Shown piece by piece: positions 24,801-36,315 of a stretch of 64,000 bases of DNA. This DNA comes from Symbiodinium natans (taxonomy: Eukaryota > Sar > Dinophyceae > Suessiales > Symbiodiniaceae), in NCBI GenBank assembly GCA_905221605.1, contig CAJNDS010000957.1, positions 237,001 through 301,000 of the forward strand, read 5' to 3'. Below the pieces are notes generated by a model. The model was given only the letters and a program-made list of their open reading frames with translations, searched no databases and was not told the origin of the DNA. Both the position numbers and the translations under genes were made by a program. Numbering within the stretch: the stretch's first letter is position 1; every line of letters starts with the position of its first letter.

Positions 24801-25570
24801 TTGCGGCATGCAGACTCTTTGTGTGGAGGCGTTGACGGACAATACCATCACGCTCAACATGGGAAATGTTCGTCAAAGTCTTGGCCGACCGTCACGCACA
24901 ACATGAAAGGGGCAGGCAGCCTCGCCAATGTGAACGTCAAGATCCAGCTCGTCAAAGCGACCGGCAACACCAGCACGCTGAACGTGGCAAGTTTAGTTTG
25001 ATCTGTGCGGGTCCAGCCTTTACTAGCCAGGCTTGGTTCTTGCAGAAAGCGGGGTTTTCCACGACGGCCGCAATTTGGGCTGACGTACCTGTTACGTGCG
25101 CAGAGACGCGGGAGGTTATTACCCGCAGTTCAATTTCCTTCAAGGCATCTTGATCGTGAATGAAAGAAAAGTGCCGAACACATCGTATAGTGACCGTACC
25201 GAGCTTGTACTCGGTACGGTCAATATGCGAGCTCCTGCCGCCTGCCAATCGCTGCAATTGGTCGCACGAAGGTTTCGTTGCATGCTCGGTGTAATTCGGT
25301 GCACGACGCTGCATCTCCCTGAGACCCTATGCAAAAGGAAACCTTGTAGAGAATCCCAGAAGCACCCAGCCCGAGAGAACTGCAGAGAATCCTGCCGAGT
25401 ATCCCGCAAGTGCCCAAGCGCAGTATCGACGGAGAGTATTCCTAATTACCTCCTGTCCCAATAAGGGGAGGATGGCTCCCACCTTGGTTACCTACACGAC
25501 CATCAACTATTAAGTAGACCTTGACTCATAAAAAATTGTTTGACACGCTCGAGGGCATTTGACATACCGT
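15810..25570. other. Gene-poor stretch with short, ambiguous open frames
   Basis: Roughly 9.7 kb in which no open frame has a recognisable domain or a pair of convincing splice sites. Many frames are open on both strands at once (for example 21150-21581 and 22736-23171). Poly-C at 19012-19026 and poly-G at about 21951-21963 and 22058-22076 interrupt it. A plus-strand stretch at about 24900-25000 (MKGAGSLANVNVKIQLVKAT) is the only part that reads like protein, at low confidence. Confidence 0.4.
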
Positions 25571-25575
25571 GGACT

Positions 25576-25867
25576 TGGACCTGCTTTAATGTGGGGGGCC
25601 CCCCCCCCCCCCCCTGAACAGTCGGGGCGTGGATTGGGTCCTGATTACACGGCCCCGGGGGCTTATATGATTTTAATAGGGTGGAGTTTAGATATGTTTA
25701 AAAGGGGCAGCAATGCCCGGTTATCTTTTTTAAAGGCGCGCCACGTGGAATTTTCTTACGGCGCCCGGACGGTTTGACTTTAAAGCGGACCCCTCAAACA
25801 GTGAGGGGGTCCTGAATAATTCCGCCAAATTGACTTTAAAGCGACCCCCCCTAATAAAGCAGGTCCA
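25576..25867 (+). mobile_element. MITE-like element, copy 1
   Basis: 292-bp element bounded by a perfect 13-bp terminal inverted repeat: TGGACCTGCTTTA at 25576-25588 and its exact complement at 25855-25867. It holds no gene. Near the left end is a G6C16 run. The interior (cttatatgattttaataggg, gtttaaaaggggcagc) matches, in reverse, the element at 26855-27131. A clear target-site duplication was not found. Confidence 0.7.
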
Positions 25868-26854
25868 TTAAGCTGGTACTAGTATCGCACAAAGCCCCCA
25901 ACGACGATTTTAAGAAGCCAGAGAGATAGAGAGAGAGGAGAGAGAGCGAGGACAACATCAACCAGAAGACAGGAACGTCCTAATAAAAAAAGTCTTGCCT
26001 ACACAGAACCATATGAATCTGGACAGACGAAGAGGAATCAAGACTGAACACGAAAACAGGTTCCCCGGGCGCATGAGGTTATCTGGGTCCCACGCAGTGA
26101 CTAACTCCGCTGAAGGATTCTCGAACCTGAGACACAGCAAGCGCAGAATGCGCCTGTCCTCATGCAGCGAGCCGAAGACGTAGCCTCTCGCCAAGGTACT
26201 TGATGGTTTGCACAAGAAGACAGCAGGTTGCACACAACTCTCCTTGCCTAGCTGCTTCTTGTTGTCGCTCTTGGTGAAGCAACACCCCCAGTTGAAGTGA
26301 AAACCGTCGGGAGTGGTGCTTGGACTTTTCGGAACCTTGACAGCTGGCAGAGGAATCACATCAAACCCAACGAGCCTTGGATTGGAGAGCCTGAAATGTT
26401 GACACAAACTCAACCGATCTTCTGATTCTCTGCAGCACCATGAAGATCACACGGCGGCGCAGTCTGGATTGCATAGTCCGCAGGTAAGAGGGCTCGATCA
26501 TCCCATTGTCCTGCGTGGAACGTTGGCTGTGCGAAGCACTGGTTCGTGTGGTTCGTGGGGCTGGTGCAAAATAGCGCTGCTTCACAAGTGAAAGCGCGAG
26601 AGCTGATTGATTCAAGTGTGCAGTGTGCTACGGTGCTTCGCATGCGGTTTGAGGACACGGAAAGCCCCCGCTCATTTCGACGCTCCCATGGCCCCGATCT
26701 CCCCAACCGGTCCATGCCATGCAGCCAGACGAAGAGGAAAGGAGCTTCACGCTTCCCGTTTTCTAGACCAGCCACTGCCTCGTAGACCTCATTCAGCTCT
26801 CCAAATCAAACTCGTCTACAGACCTACGCCCCTTGAAACGAAAGCTTGTAATGC

Positions 26855-27131
26855 TGGACCTGCTTTAGCAGGGGCCCCCTCTATTAAGTCAAGCGGGCCG
26901 GGCTATTCAGGGTGCAGAGTGGGGTCCTCAATTAAGTCAAATCGTCCGGGTGTCGAAAAAGTCCGTGCGGTGCGCCATAAAATCAATTACGGCCGATCGC
27001 TGTCCCTTTTAAACTTAGATGAACTCCTCCCTACTAAAATCACATACACCCCGTGGACTGTATAAACAGGGCGAAAACCAGCTTCGACTGTTTGGGGAGG
27101 GGGGGGGGGTTCACACACTAAAGAGGGTCCA
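26855..27131 (-). mobile_element. MITE-like element, copy 2 (opposite orientation)
   Basis: 277-bp element with the same left end, TGGACCTGCTTTA, and a slightly diverged right end (TAAAGAGGGTCCA). The similarity of the two ends continues outward as TAATG. Interior blocks such as ccttttaaacttagatgaac and actaaaatcacatac are the reverse complement of copy 1 interior sequence, so this is the same family inserted the other way round about 1 kb away. Confidence 0.65.
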
Positions 27132-27979
27132 ACATTATGCATGCACAAGTTAAAGTTTGACTGCTCACCTCGAGTGGATGAACGAGACGACTGGTCCCAA
27201 ACGATCGAAAAAGGCTGGCACCTTGTATTCTGTCTTCCCATATCTCTTGCCTCCGCAGGTGCAACATCAGATCAATATCTATGTAATGTAAGCGCCGCAT
27301 CTTCAACAGACGGGGCAGCGGATTTTAGCCCCCTGCCTTCGAGCGTTGCTTCCACAAGCAAGCGAACGCCATCTGCCTGGTACTTGTTCGGCTTCTTCTT
27401 CATCGTTCCATCGCGTGTGCTACAAGGCGACCAAACACATGAATCTTTAAATCACTGCAGAAATTGCTGAAGCGCATCCCTTTCTGCATTGCATGCCTGT
27501 ATGCCATGACGACAGCAGCCAACTCACTGAAAAGTACCTTAAGAAAGGTGGCGGGGCAGCTGAGGGTGCGAGGTCTGCTCATAGCTGGGCAAGACGTCTG
27601 ACCTACATCTCGTTCTCTGAACTGAGCTAACGGCAAAGGATTTCACATATGTTCAGCTGCAAACTTGCACTGATCTAAGCACCCAATCGCATTTCATTAT
27701 GTATTCTCCTGCTAGCAAAAGGTCATTCTAGCCTTCCTGTTGCGTCAGGGTACTTGCTTGGAGTGAGTTCAGGCTCAGCATACGGCATACACATCGCGAA
27801 AACGAACGCACCACGCCACACCTAAAGACATTCGCATGAGGAAGTTTTCCACGCGATCAGGACAATGGCTGCTCTGAGCTTTGGCTTTCTTGCCTGGCAA
27901 ATGCCCTCCCCCCCTGGCCACCGTTCAATTCCGGAACCCAGCAGTACCTCGAGCTTGGCAGTGCAGGCTGCAGGTACAA

Positions 27980-28240
27980 ATCTGCTCACGCCGAGACGAA
28001 CAGTGGCTTGTCAATGTAGCAGACATCATGGATGACGATAGCACAACAGCTTCTGAAAGAACTGCCCATGAGCACAACATTGCGAGGGATGAATGCGCAG
28101 TTCAGTGTAAACACCCACTTGCTGCCATGAGTCTTTGGGCTGTCGGCAGAGGCGTCCGGGATGACGTCGCGATGGCGCGCATCCTGGACCAAGACAACAG
28201 AGGCAATCCACCAGTCGCCACAAAACGGCTCAACTGTTGC
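27980..28240 (-). CDS. Candidate exon following the repeated module
   Basis: After the last module's final exon (ending 28335) the minus strand stays open through a stretch with an acceptor TTGGTCCAG|GATGCGC near 28185. It reads DARHRDVIPDASADSPKTHG and then CAFIPRNVVLMGSSFRSCC before a stop near 27986. It is phase 0, the same as the preceding donor, so it could be the next exon of that gene. No domain is recognised. Confidence 0.35.
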
Positions 28241-28334
28241 TTCTGATGATTGCTTCCTATGGCCAATAGAATCGAAGTGACTGAGCTCTGTGTTGAAACA
28301 ACCCGGCCTGCGTTGCAGCCGCAACCATGCCCAC

Positions 28335-30055
28335 CCGCTGCAGCTTCTCCAGCTGGCTGCCAATCAGTTCCTGACACGGCTCAAAGTGCATGCAAGGCTG
28401 CGTGCCCTGTGTTCCAGGCGAAAAAGCACGCAACACATGCGGGTGCAGCTTCAGTGCTGACAGCTGTCGGCGCACAACTTGCCGGGCTTCCGCCTATTTT
28501 CACATCGCATCGCAGCAGTGCTTGGAATGATTTCCAGGGCACACGGCCCCAGATTAGTCGCGGGAAATATACAGGACACATGTTTATATGGTTCGGGCAG
28601 CTGTTCTCTGGCCGCTCCTCACCTAAGACTCAGTGCAAGACTCAGTTTTGCCCACGGGTCTCCTTGGCCTGAAGCTGTGTAATCTTCTTGATACTGCGGG
28701 ACCAAACGTTCTCCGAGCAGATGAGCTCTTGGAGAAAGTGCTTCTGCATGTGTGAGTGCGTTGTCCTTAGCTTGGCGACCAAACCATCCACGGTGTCATT
28801 CGGCCCGTCCTTCAGCCCCCCGTGCTGTCGCAGAACCTGCTCCACAAGGCCAAAGTCAGCTAAGCCGTTTGCACCAAGGAAGGCGAAGCTTGTGCACAAA
28901 AGTTCTTGCCGCATGACGATGTCCAGGTCTCGAAACTTCCGCTGGCCGTCGTCGGAAGTCAGGACTCCACTGCCGGGAGCTTCCTGATGGAGCAAGGACC
29001 ATGCGGTCACAGAGTGCTGAATGGCACGCAAGCTGGACTGCGTGCTTCTGTGAATGGCATCCTTCACAGGATCCAGGAAGTCGGGATAAGACAAGTCCCG
29101 GCCCAAGCTTGCCAAGGACTGAAAGAGGCTTGCTGTGTCGGAGAGGCTATGTGCCCCGGTGCCAGCGTGCCGCACAAGCACCCCGTCATGCGCCGCCCTG
29201 GACAGCGCATCAGCAACGATGAAGGGCGACTGCATCAAAGAGGTGTATAGGTCCGCCATGTTCAGCTCCATGAAGCGACTGAGGTTAAACAAGACGAACT
29301 GCACGTCATCATCCTCGTAGTTGCTGAAGATCTGCAGTGCAAACCTTTCCCACGAATAGTAGTCACGCATGACCTGAAGCACCATGTCAGACTGAATCTT
29401 GTAGTATGAATTTCGAAGCTGAGACACTTGGGTGTTATTGTTGCTGACCAGTTCCGACAAGTAGTCCATGGTCAGCTGCATGTCCAGTGGATTGCGAAAA
29501 CGCCCAATCGCCTGCCACACCACTCGGTCACGCGTCAGGAGCTTGGAGTCCTTGAAGGCCTTGAACAAACTCTCTTTGTCAAACAAGTCAACAACTCCCC
29601 CGATCCAATTCACGTCTGTGCCCAGCATCTCCAGCTGCATCCAGGCCTCGTGGGCGTGCAAAACAGCATCGTTCGATTCTTGCAAACTCTTGAGCAAATC
29701 ACCACGGACCACGCTCGCCAATCTGTCATTGTTGTTGCAGGCTGTGATCCGCTGAAGAGCTACGCTGAGCTCGGGCGAGAAGTTCATGGCAACCTCTACG
29801 AAAGACAAGAAACACGAGTTCTGCCGGCTTGGCGTCTGACATGCTGCGGCGTTACAGGTCTGATTGCAAGCACCAGTGCATGACGGATGTGGCGACCGAA
29901 CTCATCACTTCCAAGGGCTAAACGTCGCGCATCACACGCAGGCAAGATTTCCGGGCCTGTGACCAAAAGCGATGAATCTGCCTCAGGAGCTCCTGCGGCG
30001 TATTGGCTTGGACTCTGCACTCAACTACGCTCTGCACCTCATTTGGGTCTAGGAA
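28335..30055 (-). CDS. Repeated three-exon module, copy 1 (3'-most)
   Basis: Exons E1 30055-29924 (44 codons), E2 29793-28669 (375 codons) and E3 28493-28335 (53 codons), all beginning and ending in phase 0. E1 begins FLDPNEVQSVVECRV; E2 contains VAMNFSPELSVALQRI, WIGGVVDLFDKESLF and a long series of predicted amphipathic helices; E3 begins AEARQVVRRQLSALK and ends ELIGSQLEKLQR at a GT donor. E1-E2 is GT-AG, E2-E3 fits a GC donor. No catalytic motif, signal peptide or membrane segment is seen; the family is not recognised. It differs from copies 2 and 3 at a few residues of E2 (VLVRHAGTG versus VPVRHAGSG, and LDIVM versus LDFVM). The repeat stops within a few bases after the E3 donor. Confidence 0.7.
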
Positions 30056-30189
30056 CTTGCCAGGGGCCGCGGGGGGAAAGAAACCGTACACAGCACCAAA
30101 AAACAAAAAAGGACAGTTGATGCTAGCGCTCCCTTCTGCATCTTAGGCCACTGCTAGTCACTTGCGGTAAGATCACATTCCACATGGGC

Positions 30190-30275
30190 GCAGATAGACA
30201 AAGAGACAGACAGACAGATAGATGGGTGGACGGATGGATGGATTGAAGGATGGATGACTAGTTGGGGGATGGATG
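30190..30275. repeat. GACA/GATG-type simple repeats in module spacer
   Basis: Runs of agacagacagacagatagat followed by ggatggatggattgaaggat. The same stretch recurs in the second spacer at about 32347-32433. Confidence 0.85.
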
Positions 30276-30482
30276 AATGGGTACGTAGATCAATCGATCG
30301 ACAGCATGGTCACACGCTCGACACTTGCCCAGAATTGGTTGCGCACCTCGCAACTCCACCGTGCAGCTTGCCTATCATCTGGTAGTTGATCCTTAGAGGA
30401 ATGGACGGACTTGCGGACGATTTATAAACGCATTGTTGATGCATGCTTTGCGGACGAGTTCATACGAGTTAAGTGACCCCAC

Positions 30483-32212
30483 CCGCTGCAGCTTCTCCAG
30501 CTGGCTGCCAATCAGTTCCTGACACGGCTCAAAGTGCATGCAACGCTGCGTGCCCTGTGTTCCAGGCGAAAAAGCACGCAACACATGCGGGTGCAGCTTC
30601 AGTGCTGACAGCTGTCGGCGCACAACTTGCCGGGCGTCCGCCTATTTTCACATCGCATCGCAGCAGTGCTTGGAATGATTTCCAGGGCACACGGCCCCAG
30701 ATTAGTCGCGGGAAATATACAGGACACATGTTTATATGGTTCGGGCAGCTGTTCTCTGGCCGCTCCTCACCTAAGACTCAGTGCAAGACTCAGTTTTGCC
30801 CACGGGTCTCCTTGGCCTGAAGCTGTGTAATCTTCTTGATACTGCGGGACCAAACGTTCTCCGAGCAGATGAGCTCTTGGAGAAAGTGCTTCTGCATGTG
30901 TGAGTGCGTTGTCCTTAGCTTGGCGACCAAACCATCCACGGTGTCATTCGGCCCGTCCTTCAGCCCCCCGTGCTGTCGCAGAACCTGCTCCACAAGGCCA
31001 AAGTCAGCTAAGCCGTTTGCACCAAGGAAGGCGAAGCTTGTGCACAAAAGTTCTTGCCGCATGACGAAGTCCAGGTCTCGAAACTTCCGCTGGCCGTCGT
31101 CGGAAGTCAGGACTCCACTGCCGGGAGCTTCCTGATGGAGCAAGGACCATGCGGTCACAGAGTGCTGAATGGCACGCAAGCTGGACTGCGTGCTTCTGTG
31201 AATGGCATCCTTCACAGGATCCAGGAAGTCGGGATAAGACAAGTCCCGGCCCAAGCTTGCCAAGGACTGAAAGAGGCTTGCTGTGTCGGAGAGGCTATGT
31301 GCCCCGCTGCCAGCGTGCCGCACAGGCACCCCGTCATGCGCTGCCCTGGACAGCGCATCAGCAACGATGAAGGGCGACTGCATCAAAGAGGTGTATAGGT
31401 CCGCCATGTTCAGCTCCATGAAGCGACTGAGGTTAAACAAGACGAACTGCACGTCATCATCCTCGTAGTTGCTGAAGATCTGCAGTGCAAACCTTTCCCA
31501 CGAATAGTAGTCACGCATGACCTGAAGCACCATGTCAGACTGAATCTTGTAGTATGAATTCCGAAGCTGAGACACTTGGGTGTTATTGTTGCTGACCAGT
31601 TCCGACAAGTAGTCCATGGTCAGCTGCATGTCCAGTGGATTGCGAAAACGCCCAATCGCCTGCCACACCACTCGGTCACGCGTCAGGAGCTTGGAGTCCT
31701 TGAAGGCCTTGAACAAACTCTCTTTGTCAAACAAGTCAACAACTCCCCCGATCCAGTTCACGTCTGTGCCCAGCATCTCCAGCTGCATCCAGGCCTCGTG
31801 GGCGTGCAAAACAGCATCGTTCGATTCCTGCAAACTCTTGAGCAAATCACCACGGACCACGCTCGCCAATCTGTCATTGTTGTTGCAGGCTGTGATCCGC
31901 TGAAGAGCTACGCTGAGCTCGGGCGAGAAGTTCATGGCAACCTCTACGAAAGACAAGAAACACGAGTTCTGCCGGCTTGGCGTCTGACATGCTGCGGCGT
32001 TACAGGTCTGATTGCAAGCACCAGTGCATGACGGATGTGGCGACCGCACTCATCACGCTCATCCCTTCCAAGGGCTGAACGTCGCGCATCACACGCAGGC
32101 AAGATTTCCGGGCCTGTGACCAAAAGCGATGAATCTGCCTCAGGAGCTCCTGCGGCGTATTGGCTTGGACTCTGCACTCAACTAGGCTCTGCACCTCATT
32201 TGGGTCTAGGAA
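30483..32212 (-). CDS. Repeated three-exon module, copy 2
   Basis: Exons E1 32212-32081, E2 31941-30817 and E3 30641-30483, with the same lengths and phases as copy 1. E2 is offset from copy 1 by exactly 2148 bp. The E1-E2 intron carries a 9-bp insertion relative to the other copies. The base after the E1 donor differs: here GTTCAG, in copies 1 and 3 GTTTAG, an in-frame stop there; this supports calling it intron. Read without splicing, E3 would run on to a stop at 30393. Function is unknown. Confidence 0.7.
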
Positions 32213-32639
32213 CTTGCCAGGGGCCACGGGGGGAAAGAAACCGTACACAGCACCAAAAAACAATAAAGGACAGTTGATGCTAGCGCTCCCTTCTGCATCT
32301 TAGGCCACTGCTAGTCACTTGCGGTAAGATCACATTCCACATGGGCGCAGATAGACAAAGAGACAGACAGACAGATAGATGGGTGGACGGATGCATGGAT
32401 TGAAGGATGGATGACTAGTTGGGGGATGGATGAATGGGTACGTAGATCAATCGATCGACAGCATGGTCACACGCTCGACACTTGCCCAGAATTGGTTGCG
32501 CACCTCGCAACTCCACCGTGCAGCTTGCCTATCATCTGGTAGTTGATCCTTAGAGGAATGGACGGACTTGTGGACAATTTATAAACGCATTGTTGATGCA
32601 TGCTTTGCGGACGAGTTCATACGAGTTAAGTGACCCCAC

Positions 32640-34360
32640 CCGCTGCAGCTTCTCCAGCTGGCTGCCAATCAGTTCCTGACACGGCTCAAAGTGCATGCAA
32701 GGCTGCGTGCCCTGTGTTCCAGGCGAAAAAGCACGCAACACATGCGGGTGCAGCTTCAGTGCTGACAGCTGTCGGCGCACAACTTGCCGGGCTTCCGCCT
32801 ATTTTCACATCGCATCGCAGCAGTGCTTGGAATGATTTCCAGGGCACACGGCCCCAGATTAGTCGCGGGAAATATACAGGACACATGTTTATATGGTTCG
32901 GGCAGCTGTTCTCTGGCCGCTCCTCACCTAAGACTCAGTGCAAGACTCAGTTTTGCCCACGGGTCTCCTTGGCCTGAAGCTGTGTAATCTTCTTGATACT
33001 GCGGGACCAAACGTTCTCCGAGCAGATGAGCTCTTGGAGAAAGTGCTTCTGCATGTGTGAGTGCGTTGTCCTTAGCTTGGCGACCAAACCATCCACGGTG
33101 TCATTCGGCCCGTCCTTCAGCCCCCCGTGCTGTCGCAGAACCTGCTCCACAAGGCCAAAGTCAGCTAAGCCGTTTGCACCAAGGAAGGCGAAGCTTGTGC
33201 ACAAAAGTTCTTGCCGCATGACGAAGTCCAGGTCTCGAAACTTCCGCTGGCCGTCGTCGGAAGTCAGGACTCCACTGCCGGGAGCTTCCTGATGGAGCAA
33301 GGACCATGCGGTCACAGAGTGCTGAATGGCACGCAAGCTGGACTGCGTGCTTCTGTGAATGGCATCCTTCACAGGATCCAGGAAGTCGGGATAAGACAAG
33401 TCCCGGCCCAAGCTTGCCAAGGACTGAAAGAGGCTTGCTGTGTCGGAGAGGCTATGTGCCCCGCTGCCAGCGTGCCGCACAGGCACCCCGTCATGCGCTG
33501 CCCTGGACAGCGCATCAGCAACGATGAAGGGCGACTGCATCAAAGAGGTGTATAGGTCCGCCATGTTCAGCTCCATGAAGCGACTGAGGTTAAACAAGAC
33601 GAACTGCACGTCATCATCCTCGTAGTTGCTGAAGATCTGCAGTGCAAACCTTTCCCACGAATAGTAGTCACGCATGACCTGAAGCACCATGTCAGACTGA
33701 ATCTTGTAGTATGAATTCCGAAGCTGAGACACTTGGGTGTTATTGTTGCTGACCAGTTCCGACAAGTAGTCCATGGTCAGCTGCATGTCCAGTGGATTGC
33801 GAAAACGCCCAATCGCCTGCCACACCACTCGGTCACGCGTCAGGAGCTTGGAGTCCTTGAAGGCCTTGAACAAACTCTCTTTGTCAAACAAGTCAACAAC
33901 TCCCCCGATCCAGTTCACGTCTGTGCCCAGCATCTCCAGCTGCATCCAGGCCTCGTGGGCGTGCAAAACAGCATCGTTCGATTCCTGCAAACTCTTGAGC
34001 AAATCACCACGGACCACGCTCGCCAATCTGTCATTGTTGTTGCAGGCTGTGATCCGCTGAAGAGCTACGCTGAGCTCGGGCGAGAAGTTCATGGCAACCT
34101 CTACGAAAGACAAGAAACACGAGTTCTGCCGGCTTGGCGTCTGACATGCTGCGGCGTTACAGGTCTGATTGCAAGCACCAGTGCATGACGGATGTGGCGA
34201 CCGCACTCATCACTTCCAAGGGCTAAACGTCGCGCATCACACGCAGGCAAGATTTCCGGGCCTGTGACCAAAAGCGATGAATCTGCCTCAGGAGCTCCTG
34301 CGGCGTATTGGCTTGGACTCTGCACTCAACTAGGCTCTGCACCTCATTTGGGTCTAGGAA
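32640..34360 (-). CDS. Repeated three-exon module, copy 3 (5'-most)
   Basis: Exons E1 34360-34229, E2 34098-32974 and E3 32798-32640. The translated E2 appears identical to that of copy 2. Similarity to the other copies stops just upstream of E1, at about 34377, where the E1 acceptor is preceded by a different pyrimidine-rich tract (ccccctcccccag on the coding strand). A candidate upstream exon at 35911-35516 ends in phase 0 and could splice directly to this E1. Function is unknown. Confidence 0.7.
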
Positions 34361-35515
34361 CTTGCCAGGGGCCGCGGGCTGGGGGAGGGGCGAAAAAAAC
34401 CGTCGGGGATCTGAGTGATCTGAGTGTCCAAGTTCGGTTCTGTGTGGAAGTGCTGGCCGCTTGAGGGCATTTGTGTCCATTTGTGTCCGTTGATGCTGGT
34501 ATTGGTAGGAGCGCACGCGAAGTTTGCACGTTTCAGGGACGGTGAAACCAAAGATCGGCCAAGCTGCCCTGCTCTCTTGCCTGTGGTGGCAGTTGCGGGA
34601 GCACCCGTCGAGATCTTCGCTTCCTTACTTGAATGCTTGACCTATTGTTGCAACAGCAACTCTTGAAAAAACAGCCGAAGCCCCCAAACCCTGTACTTCC
34701 AGAGCAACGACAGAGAACTTTTTGCAGCTCCGCAATTTAATAAGCCCATCCGAGGGGCGGAAGTTGCCCCGTCCTCCATGACAGCTGCGCTTGCAACAGG
34801 GCCAAAATGCCCTAGCAAGGTCCTACACGATCACCTAACCTCCTTGCTGGAGATTGGTTCCATAGCAGGAAGTCTGCACATGATGACTTCACCTGGACAT
34901 TGGCACAGCTACAAGTATGCATGCACACCTTCATCAGAACCCTCTGCGTTCTGCGCCACAAATCATTGGCTCAAGCTCGCGGAGGGCAACTAGCATTCAG
35001 CTTGGAAGGTTGTCTGTCTAAAGAAGACGCGCCACTTTTCATTCGGGATCGGCTTTGCTCCACTGGCTTGAAATCCTTCGAGTCATTTCTCTCTGTGTCC
35101 ATGTCCACCGTATCAGACCTCCCTTGGTAACAGACTGTAGCAACAACACTACACTCCAGCACCCTCCGCCGCGTGGGCTACATACAGCTACCTGTCGAAG
35201 ACTCTTGTGCCCCGAGACTCGAGACTGCGATCTCCCCGGAGGTCCTCTATTGTGCATTAAGCGGGTCGACGAGGCCTGAGCAGCTTGGTTCAGCCGTCAA
35301 AGACCCTGAAAGAATCTGAGTCGCGCCACAGGCGCGCAGCAAGGAAGTGCATGCTTGGCCAGCGTAGCCAAGTTGGTAGAAACAGCTCGATAGAGCATCC
35401 ACCGATTGGCGGCATTCAAGTGCGCAGTCGCGCAGTGCCAATTGTAAGCTTTCATTTGTGGGTGGAGGGGAGTTTGTGTCTTGCGTCGTTACCTGAACTG
35501 TTTCACACGACCCAC

Positions 35516-35911
35516 CTTGGCATTTCCGCGGCTGCGCAGGCTTTCGCAGTTATCAGACAGAAGCTGTAGCACAGTACAGTCATTCAACGCAGGCGGCCGT
35601 ATGCCCAGGCGGTCGGGTACGCCATGCGTGCCTGAGACACTGGTGCAGTTATTCATCCAAGTTTCAAGAATAAGGTTCGACTGTAGAAGCACTCTGACAG
35701 TCCAGTCTGAACTCTTGGCAGCCAGCCGCTGGAGCCACGACACCTGCAAAATACTCAAAACATCACAGGTCGCCTTAGAATACAGCACAAAGTCCCAGGT
35801 GACTCGTGCCTCGTGATGTGGGCTGGCGCGGGGTACTTGGGGTGGCTTGGACTTGGGCTTGGGCGCCTTGTCCTGCCCGGCGCACGCGTATGGGCATTCG
35901 TGCACCACCAT
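35516..35911 (-). CDS. Candidate exon upstream of the repeated modules
   Basis: Open from ATG 35911 to a canonical donor AATGCCAAG|GTGGGT at 35516/35515. It starts with a basic, proline-rich stretch (KAPKPKSKPPQVPRASP) and continues VTWDFVLYSKATCDVLSILQ, ending SLRSRGNAK. The donor is phase 0, matching the acceptor of module copy 3 E1 at 34360, so it may be an earlier exon of the same gene with an intron of 1155 bp. The 5' limit may instead be an acceptor near CCGGGCAG|G. Confidence 0.45.
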
Positions 35912-36315
35912 TGATCATAATTACATCATAGGACACCAGGGGAGCTCCCTTTGTAGCTGCCTGAAACTACTCGTCGGGAAATTTGAACTGGACTGGAGCC
36001 AGCCACTCTGCTCCCCATCCTGGTCCCAGCGACGGCGTGAGAACCCTACACAACTCACCAGCGCCGCATGTCATCGAGAGCCCTGCATCACTGGGCGGAC
36101 CACGTAGCGCGCCTGGCTGGTTGCGCAATGGGCGGGGGTCGCTGCACTCTCTCGCGCTCTCTGTGAAAGAAGGCAGATGCAGTCGTTAACATCTCGTCAA
36201 CCCTCAAATCCGGCGCGAGGACAAAACAGCACCAGGGGACCCTCAAATCCACTGAGGGCTTGACCGCCTGCGAGTCTGGGCGCGCCTCCGGGGCCTCTGC
36301 ACCATCTCTTCTTCT

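Larger units (their letters stand above)
28332..34377 (-). repeat. Tandem array of three ~2.15-kb units
   Basis: Units about 28332-30478, 30479-32635 and 32636-34377, the last lacking the spacer. Spacing is 2148 then 2157 bp. Inter-unit spacers of about 427 bp (30482-30056, 32639-32213) lie between E3 of one unit and E1 of the next; they hold GACA and ATGG simple repeats and are absent outside the array. Unit identity appears very high, with only scattered substitutions. Confidence 0.9.

Noticed and set aside
29428-29883. 151-codon plus-strand frames antisense to each module (also at 31576 and 33733)
   Set aside because: They are shadows of the long minus-strand exon E2 and repeat only because the module repeats.
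28332-34377. Assembly duplication as the origin of the three modules
   Set aside because: The units differ by several substitutions and a 9-bp insertion, and have distinct flanks, so they are not simple copies of the same reads; read depth would settle it.
34966-34975. Possible relic of the dinoflagellate spliced leader (attggctcaag)
   Set aside because: Only about ten matching bases at the 3' end of the 22-nt leader; expected by chance in 64 kb.
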